Origin: Demequina sp.
GTDB taxonomy: Bacteria; Actinomycetota; Actinomycetes; Actinomycetales; Demequinaceae
DNA length: 64,000 nucleotides
Direction: 5' to 3'
NCBI GenBank assembly: GCA_024707205.1
Contig: JANQAD010000001.1
Coordinates: 1,116,001-1,180,000, forward strand
Part shown: positions 7,605 through 18,189 of the stretch, in pieces
How the letters are laid out: each line of letters starts with the position of its first letter
How positions within the stretch are numbered: the stretch's first letter is position 1
The notes under the pieces: model-generated
The model's input: only the letters and a program-made list of their open reading frames with translations
Databases searched by the model: none
Told to the model about the DNA's origin: nothing
Position numbers and translations under genes: made by a program

Positions 7605-9800
7605 GTGAACGACCAGCCGAAGGCACCGCAGCGCGTTTCGACGCGCCCTGCAGCGACCGCCAAGCAGGCCTCAAACCCTGTGCGCACCTCGGTGAGGCCC
7701 GCGCCAAAGCCGGCCACCCCGTCGGGCAGCTTCACTACGGGTGGCGGCGGCAAGAAGCCCCCCACCAAGAACGGCAAGAAGCAGCCGGAGGGACCGCGCT
7801 GGAAGCGCGTCACCAAGCGCGTTGGTCTTGGCGTGCTCATCGCGGGATGCGCGGCGGTCATCCTGGGCTTCCTTGGCCTCGCGTTCCAGTACTCGCGGTT
7901 GAGCGTGCCGGAGCCCGCCGACTTCGCCAAGGCGCAGTCGTCGACCATCTATTACGCGGACGGCAAGACCCTCATGGGACGCCTCGGCGTTGCGGACCGC
8001 AAGATCGTGGACATCTCCACGCTTCCGGAGTACGTGCCCCAGGCGTTCGTCGCCTCGGAGGACAAGACCTTCTACACGAACCACGGCATCGACTTCATGG
8101 GCACGGCCCGCGCGCTGTTCAAGACCGTGGTGCTTGGCCACAAGCAGGGTGGATCCACGATCACCCAGCAGTACGTTGAGCGCTACTACGTTGGCGAGAC
8201 CACCACGTCCATCAAGGGCAAGATCAACGAGGCGCTGCTCGCGTACAAGATCGACAACCAGCAGGAGAAGAACGAGGTCCTCGGCAACTACATGAACACC
8301 ATCTACTTCGGTAGGGGTGCGTATGGCATCGAGGCCGCCGCGCGACAGTACTTTGGCGAGTCCGCCGCCCAGCTGACCGTTGACCAGGTGGCGATGCTCG
8401 TGGGGATCGTGCCCGCTCCGTCGGCCTGGGATCCTCGCCTCGACCCCGAGCGCGCCGAGGTCCGCTGGAACTACGTGCTGGACTCGATGCTGCAGGAGGG
8501 CTACATCACGCAGGCGCAGCGCACTGCGGCGGTGTTCCCTGAGACCATCGAGTACAAGAACAAGGACACCTACGCGGGCACGCAGGGCTACCTGCTGACC
8601 ACCGCGCTCGCCGAGGTGGCGGAAGAGACCGGCATCACCCAGGACCAGATCGAGTCCATGGGCTACACCGTCATCACCACCATCAACAAGAAGGATCAGG
8701 TGGCCACGGTCAAGGCTGTGAGCAAGATCCCCAAGGGTCACTCTCCCAACCTGCAGGTGGGTGCGGTGACTCTGGATCCCAAGACGGGCGCGATCCTGTC
8801 GATGTACGGCGGCCACGACTACCTGGAGCGCCAGCGCAACGCGGTGACCCAGGACATCGCGCAGGCGGGCTCCACGTTCAAGCCGTTCGCGCTGATCGCG
8901 GCGCTTGAGAACGACATCTCGCTCAAGAGCACGTACTCCGGCAAGAACCTCATGACCATCCCCGGCTTTGAGCGCAAGGTGCGCAACTTCAACAACGAGA
9001 GCTTCAGCAAGATCTCGCTCGCAGACGCGACCGCCTATTCGGTGAACACCGTCTACGCGCAGGTTGGGCAGCAGGTGGGGCCCGACGCTGTGATGGAGAC
9101 CGCGATCAAGGCCGGTTTGCCTGAGGACACCGCTGGTTTGACGGACAACGCCGCCAACGTGCTGGGCACTGCGTCTCCGCACGTGCTGGACATGGCGCGC
9201 GCCTACGCGACCATCGCCAACAACGGCGTGCGCACGGAGCCGTACATCGTCTCCGAGGTGATCGACGCCGACGGCAAGACCATCTACAAGCACGAGGTCG
9301 AGTCCACCCCGGTGTTCGCCTCCGACGTGATGGCGGACACCACGTACGCCATGACCCAGGTGGTCCAGAAGGGCTCCGGAACGTACGTGAAGGAACTCGG
9401 CCGCCCGATCGCCGGCAAGACCGGTACGTCGAACGACAACAAGTCGGCGTGGTTCGTTGGCTTCACCCCCTCCGTGGTTGGCGCCGTGGCGCTTTACCAG
9501 GTGGGCGAGGACGGGTCCGCTGAGAACATCACCAAGTTCGGCGGCTTCGACCAGATCACCGGTGGCACCATTCCCGCCCGCGTGTTCACGTGGATGATGG
9601 CGCCGATTCTCAAGGGCACGGACATCGAGAAGTTCCCGCCGCGCGCCAACATTGGCGTCGCCGCGTCGCCGACGCCGACCCCCAAGGTGACCGAGACGCC
9701 CAAGCCGACCAAGACGAGCGAGCCAGTGGTGACGCCGTCAGTGACGCCGACGCCGGATCCCGTGCCGACCGACGTGCCGACGGTGGCTCCGACGCCGTAA
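7605..9800 (+). CDS. Class A penicillin-binding protein
   Basis: A 731-residue bifunctional peptidoglycan synthase that polymerises lipid II (GT51 domain) and cross-links stems (transpeptidase). A basic, Pro-rich cytoplasmic stretch (1-70) leads to one transmembrane helix (about 73-97). The glycosyltransferase domain has EDKTFY (152-157) with the catalytic Glu, then GGSTITQQYVE. The transpeptidase has STFK (423-426), SVN (479-481) and KTGT (605-608), so all active-site motifs are present. A Pro/Thr tail with TPTPKVTETPKPTKT-type repeats follows. GTG at 7605 is chosen for its GAGGGA site; the frame is open from 7410, but that segment overlaps the divergent padR promoter. Confidence 0.93.
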   Translation: MNDQPKAPQRVSTRPAATAKQASNPVRTSVRPAPKPATPSGSFTTGGGGKKPPTKNGKKQPEGPRWKRVTKRVGLGVLIAGCAAVILGFLGLAFQYSRLSVPEPADFAKAQSSTIYYADGKTLMGRLGVADRKIVDISTLPEYVPQAFVASEDKTFYTNHGIDFMGTARALFKTVVLGHKQGGSTITQQYVERYYVGETTTSIKGKINEALLAYKIDNQQEKNEVLGNYMNTIYFGRGAYGIEAAARQYFGESAAQLTVDQVAMLVGIVPAPSAWDPRLDPERAEVRWNYVLDSMLQEGYITQAQRTAAVFPETIEYKNKDTYAGTQGYLLTTALAEVAEETGITQDQIESMGYTVITTINKKDQVATVKAVSKIPKGHSPNLQVGAVTLDPKTGAILSMYGGHDYLERQRNAVTQDIAQAGSTFKPFALIAALENDISLKSTYSGKNLMTIPGFERKVRNFNNESFSKISLADATAYSVNTVYAQVGQQVGPDAVMETAIKAGLPEDTAGLTDNAANVLGTASPHVLDMARAYATIANNGVRTEPYIVSEVIDADGKTIYKHEVESTPVFASDVMADTTYAMTQVVQKGSGTYVKELGRPIAGKTGTSNDNKSAWFVGFTPSVVGAVALYQVGEDGSAENITKFGGFDQITGGTIPARVFTWMMAPILKGTDIEKFPPRANIGVAASPTPTPKVTETPKPTKTSEPVVTPSVTPTPDPVPTDVPTVAPTP

Positions 9801-9948
9801 GGGCTCAACGTCATGCCGTGCGCAGGCGCGGCACCTGACACCGTGCGCGCAGTCGTCGGGTCCGGCGTTCCGTTTGCGTGCTTTGTCCCTTAGCGCTACG
9901 TTCGTCCCACCTTGCATCGCGGCCAGGGGGACTTTGGGTGGGGTTCAC

Positions 9949-12903
9949 GTGGCTGCTCGGCGTTTGTCGTTGGTGGTTTCGGGTGTGTGTGTTGGGGTCA
10001 TGCTCGCTGGGTTGGCTACGCCCGCGTCGGGGGTGTCGCCGTCGCCTGAGCCGAGCGTGAGTGCTTCGCCGGATCCTGGAGTTGAGCCTTCGGTGGAGCC
10101 GTCGCCTGGCCCTAGCCCGAGCACCGTTCCCTCGCCGAAACCGTCTGTTTCGCCGACACCGTCGCCGGAGGCGCCGGATCCGGTCCACAATGATATGCCT
10201 GGTATTTCGGCGACCGTGCAGCATCCGAGCCCTGCGGCGCCGTCTGGGGAGCAGCTGGTGGTGACCAGCCCAACGGTAGAACTTCCGGAAGCGTCCGTGT
10301 CGTCTGAGGTGGTGGCTCCGGAGGAGTCGGTGATGGCGCCGGACACCCCGGATGCGTTGGAGCCGGACGACGGGTTGGGGCTCACGGAGCCGGTCACCGC
10401 GGAACTCGTTCAGACCGCATTCGGTGATGAGCCGTGGGCGACCAACGCTGGGACGGGCCGCCCGGACTTGGCGCTCGCCACCGTCGACCCGGCAGACGAG
10501 GGCGACCACGTGTCGGTGCAGGTGATTCCGCGTGAGGGGGAGGAGTTCATTCCGGGTGCCGTGGTTGCGTACAGGTTGCGGGACTTCAGCGGCACCACCG
10601 GCGCCGACGGCGAGGTGCCGTCGTGGGCTGGGTTCACTGTCGACTACAGCACCTTTGGTGACGCGTATGGGGGTGACTACGGTGGCCGGCTGCAGCTCAT
10701 GGTGTTCCCTGAGTGTGCGCTCACGACCCCGGAGATCCCCGCCTGCGTCACCGGGCTTCCTCTCACGACCACGCACCATGACGACGAGCAGACCCTGTCC
10801 GCGATCGTCCCGTACGAGTCCCCTCAGGCTGCGGGTGAGGTTGGTTCGATCGGCTCCAGGGTCGCCGGCGGAGCCTCCAGCATCCGCGATCTCCTGTCTG
10901 GGCTTGGTGAGTCTGGGCTCGCAGCTGATGGGTCGTTCGGGGGTGGCAGCATCGTCGCGGCCGTGTCTGGTGCCTCGAGCGACACCGGGACATACACCGC
11001 GACGAAGATGGAGGCGGATGGTTCCTGGGGGGTGTCGGAGCAGTCCGGGGCTTTCACCTACTCGGTGCCGATCGACACGGTGCCCTCGTCGGCCGGTGCG
11101 GCACCGCAGCTGGCACTGACCTACAACTCGGGCGCTGTCGACGGCGCGAACTTGGAGACGAATTCGCAGTCGGGGTGGGCGGGGTCAGGGTGGTCGTTGC
11201 AGATGCCCTACATCGAACGGTTGTATCGCAATTGTGGGAAGGACGGGTTCACGGCGCACGCCACGGAACTGTGCTGGCAGTCGACGTATTCGGGAGATGA
11301 CGCGCATGCGGGGTATGTGATCTTCTTCAATGGTGTTACCCAGGAACTGATTTGGGATGCCGACTGGGACACGTACCGGTTGTCGGAGGATGACGGCACC
11401 AGGGTCACGGTCAAGACCACCGGCTCCAATGATGACAACAACAACGAGTACTTCTGGGTGCAGACCCCGGACGGGTCGATCTACATGTTCGGGTACGGGT
11501 TGGATGCACCGAACGGGAGTCCCACAAACTCGGTCGCCACGGTGCCGGTGTATGGGGATGATGCGGGTGAGCCGCGCTGTGGTGGGACCGCGCAGGGCGA
11601 TTACTGCAATCAGGGGTACCGGTGGATGCTTGACCGGGTCATTGATCCCAGCGAGAACGCGTCCGCGTACTACTACACCAGGGAGCAGAACCGGTACGCC
11701 CGGGCGGGGAACCCGTCGGCGACGGGGTACTACACGGCGGCGATCTACCCCAACCAGATCCGGTATGACTACACGAACGAAGCCGGTCCCACGACCGCGA
11801 ACGCGCGCGTGGTGTTCGACACGCAGGCGCGATGCATTGGCAGGGCGAAGGACACCATCAGCCCGTTCGCGACCACCCCCGTGCTCGGGTCGTGCCCAGA
11901 CCGCACGGTCGCGAACGCCGCCCAATACCCGGACACCCCATTGGATTTGTGGTGCCAGTCGACGTGCACGTCGGCGCAGAACACGCCCGCGTTTTTCACC
12001 ACCCAACGCCTGGACACCGTCACGACGCAATACATTGTGACCACCTCGGGGTCCAGGGCGTGGGCGACAGCTCAGACGTTCCAGCCGAGGTTCCTGCTTC
12101 CAGACCCCACGGATATCGCGCCCAGGATGTTGTGGCTGAAGGACGTCCAAACCAAAGCGTTCGGATCGCCCACCACCAGCAGTGACGACCAACTGAGTTT
12201 TGTGACCGCCTTCGACGCGATCTCCCTGAAGAACAGGGTCGACTGGGACAGTGACACGAAAGCCTTCCGGCACTTGAGGGTCTCGAGGGTCACGACCAGC
12301 CTTGGGGCGACCGTTGACGTGACCTACAAGGGGTCCGGCACACCGAACAAATGTCCCGAGACGGGCACGTCCTGGTCCGGCTGGGCTGCGTGGTTTGCCG
12401 ACATTGATGGGCATTGGGACACCAACACCAAAGAGTGCTACAAGGTCAAGTTCGACCCCGACGGGGCAGGGTCCCAACCCGCCGAATGGGGGATCTTCCA
12501 CAAGTACCTGGTCGAGAAGATCACCGTGGGCAACATCGGGGGCGGCGCACCCGCCAGGGTCACGACCTATGACTATGTGGGCACACCGGCGTGGGCGTAT
12601 CAGAACAGTTTCGTCTTCGCCCGCGGCACCGGGGAGCAGCACTGGAACTCGTGGCGCGGGTACGGGAAAGTGAAAGTCACCACCGGCACCGGCGCTGACC
12701 GCAGCATTACGACGAACCAGTATTTCCGGGGACTCAACGGCGACTACCGCCAAGTCGGTGACCCCGCTTCGGTGAGTATCACCCCCATGGTGGGTTCGAG
12801 CGCGACCGTGACGGACACGCCGGCCCTTCAAGGACAACTGCTTGCGTCGATCACGACCGGTGCGGACGGGTCCACCCAGTCCGGGGTGCGGAACTACTAC
12901 TGA
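9949..12903 (+). pseudogene. Secreted RHS/SpvB-type polymorphic toxin, N-terminal part, truncated by IS3
   Basis: About 984 residues of a large secreted RHS-family protein. A Sec signal (AARRLSLVVSGVCVGVMLAGLATPASG) precedes a Pro/Ser-rich linker with SPSPEPS-type repeats, then the SpvB-like opening SGAFTYSVPIDTVP and LALTYNSG typical of actinobacterial YD-repeat toxins. The protein stops at QSGVRNYY, exactly where the IS3 left end begins; the TGA is the first three bases of the IS. The YD-repeat shell and the RHS core box are missing, so the middle was lost, most likely by IS-mediated deletion. The start is uncertain (GTG 9949 or TTG 9934). Its nuclease tip survives past the IS. Confidence 0.85.
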
Positions 12904-12942
12904 CGTGTCCCCACTTTGGTGGAGTGGTTTCTTCTGTTGTGA

Positions 12943-13817
12943 TCATGCCGCTACCGCGGCTTGGTTGTGAAGGGCTTCGTATTGGTTTGGGCTGAGGTAG
13001 CCCAGGGACGAGTGGCGTCTGCGGGGGTTGTAGAACGCTTCGATCCATTCGAAGATCGCTTGTCCCAGTTCTGTCTTGGTGGTCCAGGAGCGGCGGTCCA
13101 GGAGTTCGAGTTGCATGGAGCCCCAGAACGATTCCATCAGCGCGTTGTCATACGCGGAGGCGACTTTGCCCATCGAGCCCATGAGACCCAGTTGGCGCAG
13201 CCTGGCTCGAACAGCCACGACGTGAATTGGGTGCCGCGGTCCGAGTGCACGATCGTGCCGTTCGGGTTGCGGCGCAGGCGGGCCATCTCGAGCGCGTCCA
13301 GCACCAGTTCGGTGCGCAGGTGGTTGGCGATGGACCAGCCCACGCAGCGCCGCGAGAACACGTCAACGACGGCCGCGCAATACACCCAGCCCTGACCGGT
13401 GGGATGCTGCGTGATGTCGGTGACCCACAACTGGTCAGGACGCTCCGCGCTGAAGCGGCGCTGCACGTGATCCTCGAACACGGCGGGCAGCCGATAGGGC
13501 TTGCCTCGCCGGTACTTGCGGTGGTGAACACCCTGGATACACGCGTTTCGCATGACCCGTTCGATCCGTTTGTGGTTCACGATGAGGTCATGACCCAGGC
13601 GCAGCTCCGCATGGACTCGGCGCACCCCATAGGTGCCCCGCGACGCCGCATGGATCGCCCGAACCACCGCCGTGAGCTCACGGTCAGCACGGTCACGCCT
13701 CGACGGTCCACGCGAGCGCCAAGCATGGAATCCCGACACCGACACACCCAACGTGCGGCAACTGACCGTAATGGGGATTCCCTGCCCGGCCAGTGTCTCC
13801 ACCAGCCGGAACATCAT
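12943..13817 (-). pseudogene. IS3 transposase OrfB (DDE integrase), frame broken
   Basis: The catalytic subunit of the IS3 transposase. The N-terminal HTH_21-like part (SRGTYGVRRVHAELR) precedes the rve integrase core with the first Asp in WVTDITQHPTGQG, the second in IVHSDRGTQFTSWLF, and the Glu in YDNALMESFWGSMQ. The last part, from ARLRQLGLMGSMGK to the end at 12943, is in a different frame. Restoring one G (gagccagg to gaggccagg, near 13204) joins them, so a single-base deletion either inactivates the element or is a sequence error. It overlaps orfA by four bases. Confidence 0.88.
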
Positions 13818-14107
13818 TTTGGGAGGACGTTCTCCTTCGCGAAGAACGCTGCCGCTTTCTTCAAGATCTCGTTCTCCATCTCCAGGCGGCGGATCTCTTT
13901 GCGCAACGCGACAACCTCGGCATGCTCTTGGCTGGTCACCCCCGGCGCCTCGCCCGCATCAATCGCGGCCTGCCGCGCCCAGTTGCCCAACGTGGTCGGT
14001 GACACCCCGACCTGGCGGGCAGCATTCTCAATCGACAGCCCACTCGAGCGATACAACTCCACTGCCCGGACCCTGAACTCCGTCGGATATGCCGGCACCT
14101 TCGCCAT
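13814..14107 (-). CDS. IS3 transposase OrfA (HTH_Tnp_1)
   Basis: A 97-residue DNA-binding subunit of the IS3 transposase. It has the HTH of the family (FRVRAVELYRSSGLSIENAARQVGVSPTTLGNW) and a C-terminal leucine-zipper coiled coil (VVALRKEIRRLEMENEILKKA). OrfA normally recognises the IS ends and is fused to OrfB by frameshifting; here the genes overlap by ATGA-type contact at 13814-13817. Confidence 0.9.
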   Translation of the reverse strand: MAKVPAYPTEFRVRAVELYRSSGLSIENAARQVGVSPTTLGNWARQAAIDAGEAPGVTSQEHAEVVALRKEIRRLEMENEILKKAAAFFAKENVLPK

Positions 14108-14169
14108 CAGGACTCCAATCCTCAGGCCTCAACCCGATGCTAGGACTCCACCCAACGGGGGACACGTCA

Positions 14170-14963
14170 GACTGAACCCCGGGTGTGTGGGGATGACGGG
14201 CCTTGCCGCGGATCGGTGCTGGTCCAGTTACGCGTCCGTGAACGCCACCGATCCGGAGACGAAGGCCGCGCACGCCCTAATCGTGCAGAACGCCAAGGGC
14301 ACGATCAACAAGCCCCAAGGCACTAACTGCTGGTACATGGGAACCACATGCCGCGCCATCGACATCTGGAACACCACCATGCCTTTCACGCACATCAATG
14401 TGGGCCAAGCAGTCGGTTACAACAGGCTCCTCGCTGTCCTCAACACCCCAGAGATCCACGTCGAGAGCGTGCTGGAAAGTGTTGGCGCGACCTTCGGCAT
14501 CACCGCCAACGAGTTCTTCTTCGGAGACATCGAACGATGCGTCGGAGGCGACCGCGGCTCCTGTGCATGGGCCGTGGTGGGCATCGCGCCAGGCGTTGGG
14601 AAGCTACCGAAACTGGGTAAGGCCGTTGAGGTAGCGACAGGTGCAAGCAAGTTTGGTGAACTCACCCACGCGGCGGAAGGAATTGCCCCGTACAGCACCC
14701 AGCGGCTTGTAACGGCTGGGCATGGTGGGGAGATTCAGGCACACCACCTTATTGAGAAGCGATTCGCTGATGTCATGGGGGGCAACACGTCGGATTGGGC
14801 AAGCATTGTCGTGACACGTTCCGAGCACCAGGCATTCACGAACGCGTGGCGTCAAGCCATACCGTACGGAACTCGAAACGTCACACCAGCTATGGTCAAC
14901 AATGCCGCGAGGGACATTTATGGCTACTATCCCGAGGTTGGACAAGCGTTGGGAGTCGGATGA
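14170..14963 (+). pseudogene. Orphaned C-terminal tip of RHS toxin, AHH-type nuclease
   Basis: About 264 residues remain in frame after the IS right end, with no start codon and signal of their own. The C-terminus has IQAHHLIEKRFADVMGG and, about 25 residues on, SEHQAFTNAWRQAIPYG, the pattern of AHH/HNH-superfamily nuclease tips found at the ends of polymorphic toxins. Upstream of it is a pre-toxin region with a hydrophobic stretch (CAWAVVGIAPGVGKLPKLGKAV). The stop overlaps the start of the next gene (ATGA), the usual toxin-immunity arrangement. The fold assignment is from motif only. As it stands the tip cannot be exported. Confidence 0.75.
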
Positions 14964-15580
14964 CCAAGTACGTTGAGATCACCCTCCGCCGCAATCGCGG
15001 GTGGCCATGGCCGGAAGACTCGTGGGGTCTCACTCCAATGTTCGGCGAGGACGGATGGTGCCATTCCTGCGGCGTGCCCAACCGACCACAAATAGGACCT
15101 CTTGTTCTCCAGCGCAAGGGACTCACATTCGAGGGTGCATGGGTTCCCAATTGGCGGTTTGACGTCTACTGTGCGGTGCAGTCCATCTCCGAAGACGCCC
15201 ATCGACGGTTTGGCATTGGACTACGGCCCGTAGTCTCGGTCCGTCGGGAGGTGCTCCCAGCCAGCCAGCTCATGATCGACTCATCGCATTCGTCGTGGTT
15301 TGATGCTTCGGAGGTCGGCCCGATCATTCACGCCATACACGGCGCCTCTGCCGAAACATGTGGCGAGTGCGGGGTCACCCGCTGGTTGCCGGTCGGAATG
15401 GACGCACTACCGGCCCCGCCCCCATCGATCTTCGAACTGAATCCTCCCGTTGTAGCCAGTCCTGAGTGGTTCGGTGCGGGGAAGCGTTCCTTTCATCAGA
15501 TCCTCTGGCGTACCGATGTCGCTGACTTCCTAGTGGCTAGCAGTCCGAAGGACTTCAGAATCCAAGACCTCACGAGGTGA
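14960..15580 (+). CDS. Probable immunity protein, double-CXXCG type
   Basis: A 206-residue soluble protein directly coupled to the toxin tip. Two CxxC pairs, WCHSCG (about residues 33-38) and TCGECG (about 132-137), suggest a zinc-bound fold; the spacing and the C-terminal GAGKRSFHQILWRTDVADFL resemble the double-CXXCG immunity family known from Myxococcus SitI6. Its role would be to neutralise the nuclease upstream. Start ATG 14960 overlaps the toxin stop. Base composition is lower in G+C than the neighbours, consistent with a transferred toxin-immunity cassette. It appears intact although the toxin is broken. Confidence 0.7.
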   Translation: MTKYVEITLRRNRGWPWPEDSWGLTPMFGEDGWCHSCGVPNRPQIGPLVLQRKGLTFEGAWVPNWRFDVYCAVQSISEDAHRRFGIGLRPVVSVRREVLPASQLMIDSSHSSWFDASEVGPIIHAIHGASAETCGECGVTRWLPVGMDALPAPPPSIFELNPPVVASPEWFGAGKRSFHQILWRTDVADFLVASSPKDFRIQDLTR

Positions 15581-15804
15581 CCAGGGTTCACGGACCATGT
15601 CGCGCTGACGCGTCTCTCCATTGGTGAGGTGGTCGAGGTTGCTAAGGCTGCGAGCTGGCCTCGTGATGCCTCGCTGGCCGGTCAGCTATAGCCGCTCTGA
15701 AGCGCGCTACACGCGGGCCCGAAGTGCAGGAATTGGCTCGCTGAATGCCGGGCCGGGGAGTAGTGCGATTGCCCGTCCCAGAGTGTGCCCCGCAATAATG
15801 CACT

Positions 15805-16929
15805 ATGACCAGCGCCACCCTCCGGGACTCGCTCGCCGCCCACACCGGCACCGGCGCCCGGGACTGGTTCCCGGTCTTCAAGGCCCGCTACGGCATGCTC
15901 GCGGTGTTCCGCGCGCTCGCAGCCGCCCGCCCCGACCGCGCCGACGTCGTCACCCAAACCCTCACCTGCTCCACCGCGGTTGACCCCATCCTGGTCGCCG
16001 GCCTCACCCCGGATTACGCGGAGATCGATCCGGCAACCTTCGCCATCGACCCCGCTCACCTCCTCCTGCCCGACGCTGCCGCCGCCCTGGTCATCCAGCA
16101 CACCCTTGGCTTGATTGACCCTGGTGCCTCGCAAGCACTCGCGGAGGCCGCCCGAGCGGGCGGCGCCGTGGTTGTCGAGGACTCGGCCCACAGCGTGGCG
16201 CGCATGGCTCGCGACCCACAGGGTGAGCCGCTCGCGGACGTCTCCATCCACTCCTTTGGAGCGGAGAAGATGCTCCCCACCAAGTTCGGCGGGGCGGTGT
16301 GGGTGAACCCCGCGTTGGACGCCGGAATCCGGGAAGCGATCGTCGCCGAACTCAGAGCCCTCCCCGCACCCGGCCCGCGTCTCGCGCTCGCGGCGCGCTC
16401 GTATCGCTGGACCCGCAGGGTGGTGAGCCGAGTGCCCGGGGGAGACAGCGTCGGGCGGGGGCTGGAGAAGGCAAGGCTGTATTCGCCCCCCGTTGCCCAG
16501 TCCGAGCGCGAGGGGCGCCTGGCCCACAACGCCGTGGGTGCCACCAACTGGATTGCAGCGCAGGCAGCGGGAGCGCTCGCGACCCTGCCCGTAGTCGAGG
16601 CCCAGCGAAGGGCGGCCACCGATGCCTACGCGGATGCGCTCGGGGGCGGCCCGCAGGGCCAGCCGCTGCTGCGCTACCCCGTGCTCGTTCCGCCTGGTGC
16701 GGACGCCATGCACGTCTTCACAGAGCTCAGGGCGCAGGGCATCTACGCGGGCCACTGGTACCGGCCGGCCCTCTTCCCTGGCGTCGATGACCCGGCTGCC
16801 TACGGCTACGAGCCAGGCACGCTGCCGATCACCGAGGACGTCATCGCCCGGATCGTGAACCTGCCGACCGACGTGAGCCCGGAGCGCGCCCGCGAGATCG
16901 CCGGCGCGTACCGGTCACTTACGAGTTGA
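15805..16929 (+). CDS. DegT/DnrJ/EryC1-type PLP aminotransferase
   Basis: A 374-residue fold-type I PLP enzyme of the sugar-aminotransferase family. Landmarks are TLTCSTAVDPILVAGLTPDY (entry loop), the PLP-binding VVVEDSAHS, and HSFGAEKMLPTKFGGAV, where the Lys of EKMLPTK is in the position of the Schiff-base lysine. Such enzymes aminate keto-sugars for surface polysaccharides. It converges with the ATP-grasp gene (11-base overlap of stops) and sits beside FemAB, so a cell-envelope role is likely. The substrate cannot be assigned. Confidence 0.75.
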   Translation: MTSATLRDSLAAHTGTGARDWFPVFKARYGMLAVFRALAAARPDRADVVTQTLTCSTAVDPILVAGLTPDYAEIDPATFAIDPAHLLLPDAAAALVIQHTLGLIDPGASQALAEAARAGGAVVVEDSAHSVARMARDPQGEPLADVSIHSFGAEKMLPTKFGGAVWVNPALDAGIREAIVAELRALPAPGPRLALAARSYRWTRRVVSRVPGGDSVGRGLEKARLYSPPVAQSEREGRLAHNAVGATNWIAAQAAGALATLPVVEAQRRAATDAYADALGGGPQGQPLLRYPVLVPPGADAMHVFTELRAQGIYAGHWYRPALFPGVDDPAAYGYEPGTLPITEDVIARIVNLPTDVSPERAREIAGAYRSLTS

Positions 16930-18148
16930 GCGCTTTGCGCTGGTACTTGATCGTCGAGAGCGCGTAGCGAAGGTCAACGCGCAGCACGTTGAGGATGCGC
17001 CGCAGAGACATGTCCGGCCGGTACCACAGCGTGTGCTTCCACCCGGCCTTGGCGGCGGCGCGCACGCGGCCCTTGAGAGACGGGGGCGCGTACCACCGCG
17101 CCAAGGGCAGCGGCAGGTTGATCCAGAGGCGCTCTTCCGTCGTGACCGTGTACTCGGGCTCCTCGCCGTGGATCCAGTCGGTGACGAAGCACTCCACGAT
17201 GTTCCCGCCGGCCGCGCGCACGTAGAAGCTGGTGGCGCCCTGGCGGAGGTTGAGCTCGAGCACCCGCCCAATCCCCTCCGAGTCCACCATCACGTCGAAG
17301 TTGGCCGTGCCCACATACCCAACCGCGTCCAGAAGGTGACGGAGAGACTCGGCGAGCTGGCCGTCGTCCACCGAGAGGATGGCGTTGTTGTTGCCCACCA
17401 TGGTGGGGTCGTGATCGGCGAGCACCACCTGGCCAACGGACGCGAAGCGCATGCGGCCGTTGCGGTCCGAGTACGTGTTGGCCACACGCATGACCTCCTC
17501 GCCGCCGTCGATGTACTCCTGGATTATGAGGTCGTCGTCGTAGCCAGCTCCAAAGATGCGAGCGGCGACGTTCCGGACCTCCGCCGCCGTGTCCAGCAGG
17601 TAGACCTTCTGCTTTCCCGCGAAGCTCAGGCGCGGGTAGATGTCCGTGTTGGACGGCTTGAGGATCACGGGGAACGCGAAGGGGAGGTCGTCACCCCAGA
17701 TCGCGTCGCCAGCGTCGGCGGGGGTCATGACGCGCGTGACCGGGTGCGGCACGCCCAGCTGCTCGCACGTCCGGTAGAAGTCGGTCTTGTTGATGAGGCG
17801 GTCCGCGAGCGCGCGGTCAACGAGCGGCACGATGAACCGGGCATCCAACTGCGAACGGTGATCTATCAGGACGTTCGTGTAGAACTCGATGGTCGCGAAC
17901 AGCAGCAGCTTGGGCTGCGGCAGCTCGGCGGCGAGCTCGTTGAGGATGCGGACGATGCCCTCGGGGTCGTTGAACTCGCGATACGCGCGGACGTCGAGGA
18001 TGCGCGAGTGCGACGTCTCCCGTAGCGCCACCCGGCCCAGCGCGAGCGACCGGATCCCGTGCACCTCGTGCAGGCAGCGCGCGATGTTGTACGCGTTGAC
18101 GCCCGTGCCCAGCAGGATCGGCGCGAACTCATCGTTCCCGTACTTCAT
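16919..18148 (-). CDS. ATP-grasp carboxylate-amine ligase, D-aspartate-ligase-like
   Basis: A 409-residue ATP-grasp ligase. The N-terminus APILLGTGVNAYNIARCLHE is the pre-ATP-grasp nucleotide-fold start; FPVILKPSNTDIYPRLSF holds the ATP-binding Lys; VLELNLRQGATSFY holds the metal-binding Glu-Asn pair. This outline is shared with ligases that add D-Asp (or D-Glu) to the peptidoglycan stem lysine or ornithine. The adjacent FemAB gene, divergent across 41 bases, supports an interpeptide-bridge function. The assignment of the amino acid is inference. ATG 18148 is chosen because the upstream in-frame extension runs into the FemAB promoter. Confidence 0.75.
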   Translation of the reverse strand: MKYGNDEFAPILLGTGVNAYNIARCLHEVHGIRSLALGRVALRETSHSRILDVRAYREFNDPEGIVRILNELAAELPQPKLLLFATIEFYTNVLIDHRSQLDARFIVPLVDRALADRLINKTDFYRTCEQLGVPHPVTRVMTPADAGDAIWGDDLPFAFPVILKPSNTDIYPRLSFAGKQKVYLLDTAAEVRNVAARIFGAGYDDDLIIQEYIDGGEEVMRVANTYSDRNGRMRFASVGQVVLADHDPTMVGNNNAILSVDDGQLAESLRHLLDAVGYVGTANFDVMVDSEGIGRVLELNLRQGATSFYVRAAGGNIVECFVTDWIHGEEPEYTVTTEERLWINLPLPLARWYAPPSLKGRVRAAAKAGWKHTLWYRPDMSLRRILNVLRVDLRYALSTIKYQRKALNS

Positions 18149-18189
18149 GGCCCGAAGTCTACGGAGCGCCGCCGGATAGACTCGCCCCG

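Larger units (their letters stand above)
12901..14169 (-). mobile_element. IS3-family insertion sequence, 1269 bp
   Basis: The ends are an imperfect inverted repeat: TGACGTGTCCCC at 12901 and the complement of GGGGGACACGTCA ending at 14169, with similarity continuing into GGTGGAGT. Inside lie overlapping orfA and orfB on the minus strand. No matching 3-4-base target duplication is seen at the borders, which fits a deletion next to the element rather than a simple insertion. Confidence 0.9.

Noticed and set aside
13227-14963. 578-residue frame running through the IS into the toxin tip
   Set aside because: Its first 310 codons are antisense to the transposase genes and have no family features; only the part after 14169 is toxin.
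12901-15580. Prophage or integrative element
   Set aside because: No integrase, structural genes or attachment repeats; the IS3 and toxin cassette explain the lower G+C.
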